Assembly: GCA_019418195.1 (NCBI GenBank)
Contig: DYCJ01000094.1
Coordinates: 1-8,582 of the forward strand
Source of the DNA: Clostridiales bacterium
GTDB lineage: Bacteria > Bacillota > Clostridia > Lachnospirales > Lachnospiraceae
DNA: 8,582 nucleotides
Direction of reading: 5' to 3'
Below, piece by piece: positions 6,445-8,582 of the stretch. The notes under the pieces are model-generated. The model was not told the origin of the DNA, searched no databases, and saw only the letters and a program-made list of their open reading frames with translations. Position numbers and translations under genes: made by a program. Positions within the stretch are counted from its first letter, which is position 1. Every line of letters starts with the position of its first letter.

Positions 6445-6475
6445 TTGTCACTGGTTTTGATGTATCTCATATGAT
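6445..6475 (+). promoter_or_regulatory. Candidate promoter of leuA
   Basis: TTGTCA (6445-6450) is followed after 19 nt by TATGAT (6470-6475). The boxes match the vegetative consensus well but the spacing is longer than ideal. Transcription would start near 6482, giving a leader of about 54 nt. The leader is too short for a T-box riboswitch and has no leucine-rich leader peptide. Confidence 0.4.
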
Positions 6476-6500
6476 AGTATTAGTGAGGATAAAATAAAGC

Positions 6501-6513
6501 AATCAAATTGATT
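6501..6513. promoter_or_regulatory. Palindrome ahead of leuA, possible operator
   Basis: AATCAA and TTGATT are perfect inverted arms around a single central A. With a one-base loop this would not make a good RNA hairpin, so a protein-binding DNA site is the more likely meaning if it matters at all. It lies between the candidate promoter and the AAGGAG site (6520-6525). The arms are short and AT-rich, so chance is possible. Confidence 0.3.
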
Positions 6514-6535
6514 AATTATAAGGAGATGTACAAAA

Positions 6536-8524
6536 ATGGAAAACTGGAAGAAATACGAAAAGACATATTTTATGCCGCCCGAGTCCTGTTATGACTGGGT
6601 TAAGAAAGATGCGATCGACAAGGCTCCGATCTGGTGCAGCGTTGACTTGAGAGACGGCAACCAGGCGCTGATCGAGCCAATGAGTCTGGATGAAAAACTG
6701 GAATTCTTCCAGATGCTCGTGGACATCGGATTCAAGGTAATAGAGGTCGGGTTTCCGGCAGCTTCAGAGACGGAATATCAGTTTCTTCGCACACTGATCG
6801 AACAGAACATGATCCCTGATGATGTGACGATCCAGGTGCTGACACAGGCACGCGAGCATATCATTAAGAGAACTTTTGAAGCGGTAAAAGGCGCGCCGCA
6901 CGCGATCATCCATGTATACAACTCTACTTCCGTGGCACAGAGAGAGCAGGTCTTTAAGAAGAGTAAAGAAGAGATCAAAAAGATTGCCACAGACGGGGCA
7001 GAGCTCCTGAAGAAACTTGCAGAAGAAACATCCGGAAACTTTACGTTTGAGTACAGTCCGGAGAGTTTCCAGGGAACAGAAGTGGATTACGCTCTTGAGG
7101 TGTGTAATGCAGTCCTTGATATCTGGAAACCGACAAAAGATAACAAAGCGATCATCAATCTGCCGACTACAGTGGAAAATGCAATGCCTCATGTATTTGC
7201 AAGCCAGGTAGAGTATTTCAACAAACATCTGCGCGACAGAGAAAATGTGATTCTTTCCCTTCACCCGCATAATGACCGCGGCTCCGGCATCAGCGATGCA
7301 GAGCTTGGCATCCTCGCAGGAGCTGACCGTATCGAGGGAACGCTGTTTGGAAACGGTGAGCGTACAGGAAATGTGGATATTATCACACTTGCAATGAATA
7401 TGTTCTCCCAGGGCGTTGATCCGGAACTTGATTTTTCCAATATGAGCGACATTTGTGAGGTATATGAACGCGTGACAAGGATGAAAGTTTCCCCGCGTCA
7501 GCCATATGCAGGTGAACTTGTATTTACCGCATTCTCCGGTTCCCATCAGGATGCGATCGCAAAAGGAATGGCATGGAGAGAAGAGCATGACCTGGATAAA
7601 TGGAGCGTTCCGTATCTTCCGATCGATCCGCAGGATGTTGGCAGAAGATATGATTCTGACGTAATCCGAATCAACAGCCAGTCTGGAAAAGGCGGCGTAA
7701 ACTATATCCTGAAACAGAGCTTCGGTATCAGTCTGCCGGAGAAGATGCGCGAAGAGGTAGGATATCTTGTCAAAGATGTATCCGACAAGGCTCACAAAGA
7801 GCTCACACCGGATCTGATCTACCGCATATTCGAAGACAACTATATCAATGCGAAGCCGGTATTCACGGTAGACGAATGCCACTTCAAACAGGAGGACGGC
7901 ATTATTGCCGAAGCAGCGATCCACCACAATAATAACAACTTTAATATCACCGGTGTCGGGAACGGACGACTGGATGCAGTCAGCAATGCGATCAAACATT
8001 ACTTCGACGTAAGCTACGAATTGTCAGTTTATGAAGAACATTCCCTGACAAAAGGTTCCTCTTCGAGAGCTGTTGCATATGTGGGAGTCGTCTGCAATAA
8101 GAAACGTTACTGGGGTGTCGGAATCGACGCCGATATCATCAAGGCATCGATCCAGGCTCTTGTAGTAGCCGTAAACAAGATCAAAGAGATCGCTGAATCC
8201 CAGGCAGGAAAGGATGAACGGCTTCTCGAGATCACAAACTACATCTATGCAAACTATAAAGACGTGACTCTCGATGACCTGGCAGAGAAATTCTACCTGT
8301 CCAAACCGTATCTCTCGAAATATATCAAAGAGAAATCCGGTATGACATTCGGGGATATCCTGAAAAAGATCCGCATGAAAAAAGCACGCGCCATGCTGAA
8401 AGGAAGCAGCGCAACCGTTGAGAGCATCGCGGAGTCCGTAGGATATCAGAACGTAGAGCACTTTAACCGGGTGTTCAAGAAAATGTATAATATCACACCC
8501 GTACAGTATCGTAACCGGAAGTAA
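6536..8524 (+). CDS. leuA: 2-isopropylmalate synthase (type II LeuA) fused to a C-terminal AraC-type DNA-binding domain
   Basis: The first about 555 residues form a complete type-II 2-isopropylmalate synthase, which condenses acetyl-CoA with 2-oxoisovalerate in the first committed step of leucine synthesis. DLRDGNQ at 37-43 supplies the catalytic Arg39, metal ligand Asp40 and Gln43; HPHNDRG at 243-249 supplies metal ligands His243 and His245; [10 protein letters not shown] is at 272-281. The C-terminal allosteric leucine-binding domain covers about 440-552, with GNGRLDA at 475-481 and [11 protein letters not shown] at 506-516. Typical type-II enzymes end here, at about 550-560 residues. This one continues for about 100 residues as a full AraC/XylS double helix-turn-helix (about 561-660). 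The frame is continuous, with no internal start suited to a separate regulator. The start is supported by AAGGAG 10 nt upstream. The synthase assignment is firm; regulation by the fused domain is inferred. Confidence 0.95.
   Translation: MENWKKYEKTYFMPPESCYDWVKKDAIDKAPIWCSVDLRDGNQALIEPMSLDEKLEFFQMLVDIGFKVIEVGFPAASETEYQFLRTLIEQNMIPDDVTIQVLTQAREHIIKRTFEAVKGAPHAIIHVYNSTSVAQREQVFKKSKEEIKKIATDGAELLKKLAEETSGNFTFEYSPESFQGTEVDYALEVCNAVLDIWKPTKDNKAIINLPTTVENAMPHVFASQVEYFNKHLRDRENVILSLHPHNDRGSGISDAELGILAGADRIEGTLFGNGERTGNVDIITLAMNMFSQGVDPELDFSNMSDICEVYERVTRMKVSPRQPYAGELVFTAFSGSHQDAIAKGMAWREEHDLDKWSVPYLPIDPQDVGRRYDSDVIRINSQSGKGGVNYILKQSFGISLPEKMREEVGYLVKDVSDKAHKELTPDLIYRIFEDNYINAKPVFTVDECHFKQEDGIIAEAAIHHNNNNFNITGVGNGRLDAVSNAIKHYFDVSYELSVYEEHSLTKGSSSRAVAYVGVVCNKKRYWGVGIDADIIKASIQALVVAVNKIKEIAESQAGKDERLLEITNYIYANYKDVTLDDLAEKFYLSKPYLSKYIKEKSGMTFGDILKKIRMKKARAMLKGSSATVESIAESVGYQNVEHFNRVFKKMYNITPVQYRNRK
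8213..8521 (+). other. AraC/XylS helix-turn-helix domain encoded at the end of leuA
   Basis: Residues 560-662 of the fusion carry both helix-turn-helix units of the AraC family. The first is [20 protein letters not shown] (578-597). The linker helix is [14 protein letters not shown], and the second unit contains [20 protein letters not shown] (630-649) followed by the family-typical ITPVQYR (653-659). Length and order match a stand-alone AraC DNA-binding domain, with no gap or stop. Confidence 0.93.
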
Positions 8525-8582
8525 ATCCGTATTTTCCGTACTAACAAAGTATCCGCCGGGAGACAGGTATTGTTATCGCACC

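Noticed and set aside
6439..6535. T-box riboswitch or leucine leader peptide ahead of leuA
   Set aside because: The 97-nt gap is too short for a T-box, lacks its conserved core, and contains no Leu-rich small frame or antiterminator/terminator pair.
6764..7999. Long open frame (about 411 codons) on the minus strand opposite leuA
   Set aside because: It is fully antisense to a firmly identified enzyme gene, has a Cys- and Phe-rich composition with no recognisable domain, and no ribosome binding site or promoter was noticed. It is an effect of leuA codon use.
8205..8266. Possible internal start that would release the AraC-type domain as a separate protein
   Set aside because: AGGAAAGG followed by ATG at 8214 looks like a start site, but this ATG is out of frame with the domain and stops after 17 codons. 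The first in-frame Met in the domain lies after the first helix-turn-helix.
8525..8582. Terminator after leuA
   Set aside because: GTACT (8538-8542) and AGTAT (8548-8552) form only a 5-bp stem including one wobble pair, with no U-tract after it. Transcription may continue past the window edge.

Overview
The window looks like chromosomal DNA of a Gram-positive, low-to-mid GC Firmicute, most likely a gut clostridium of the Lachnospiraceae type. The signs are an adjacent scpA-scpB pair, two PBP5/DacF-like carboxypeptidases with Gram-positive-style signal peptides, strong AAGGAGG ribosome binding sites and sigma-A-like promoters with 17-bp spacing. The genus cannot be fixed from the sequence alone. 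I see no mobile element, CRISPR array, rRNA or tRNA gene. Seven genes lie on the plus strand and one on the minus strand, tightly packed, with no gap over 300 bases.

Left part (1-1381): a low-molecular-weight protein tyrosine phosphatase (plus) converges on a J-domain protein (minus). The two coding ends overlap by 12 nt. A strong intrinsic terminator for the phosphatase lies in that overlap, and a second hairpin that could end the J-protein transcript lies inside the phosphatase coding end. The J-protein gene has a clear promoter and a start-deciding Shine-Dalgarno. It diverges from the next gene across a 159-nt regulatory gap.

Middle part (1382-6438): a secreted D-Ala-D-Ala carboxypeptidase, a membrane-anchored metallophosphoesterase, the chromosome condensation/segregation pair scpA-scpB (11-nt overlap), and a second, divergent D-Ala-D-Ala carboxypeptidase. 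Candidate promoters precede the phosphoesterase and scpA (two in tandem for scpA). A nested hairpin surrounds the ribosome binding site of the second carboxypeptidase. The region therefore combines peptidoglycan trimming with chromosome segregation.

Right part (6439-8582): one gene encodes a 662-residue protein made of a complete type-II 2-isopropylmalate synthase (first committed step of leucine biosynthesis, with its C-terminal allosteric domain) fused in frame to a complete AraC/XylS-type DNA-binding domain. This enzyme-transcription factor fusion is the most unusual item in the window. It suggests a leucine-sensing biosynthetic enzyme that might regulate genes directly. A short palindrome between the candidate promoter and the ribosome binding site is a possible autoregulatory site. 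The last 58 nt show no gene and no convincing terminator.
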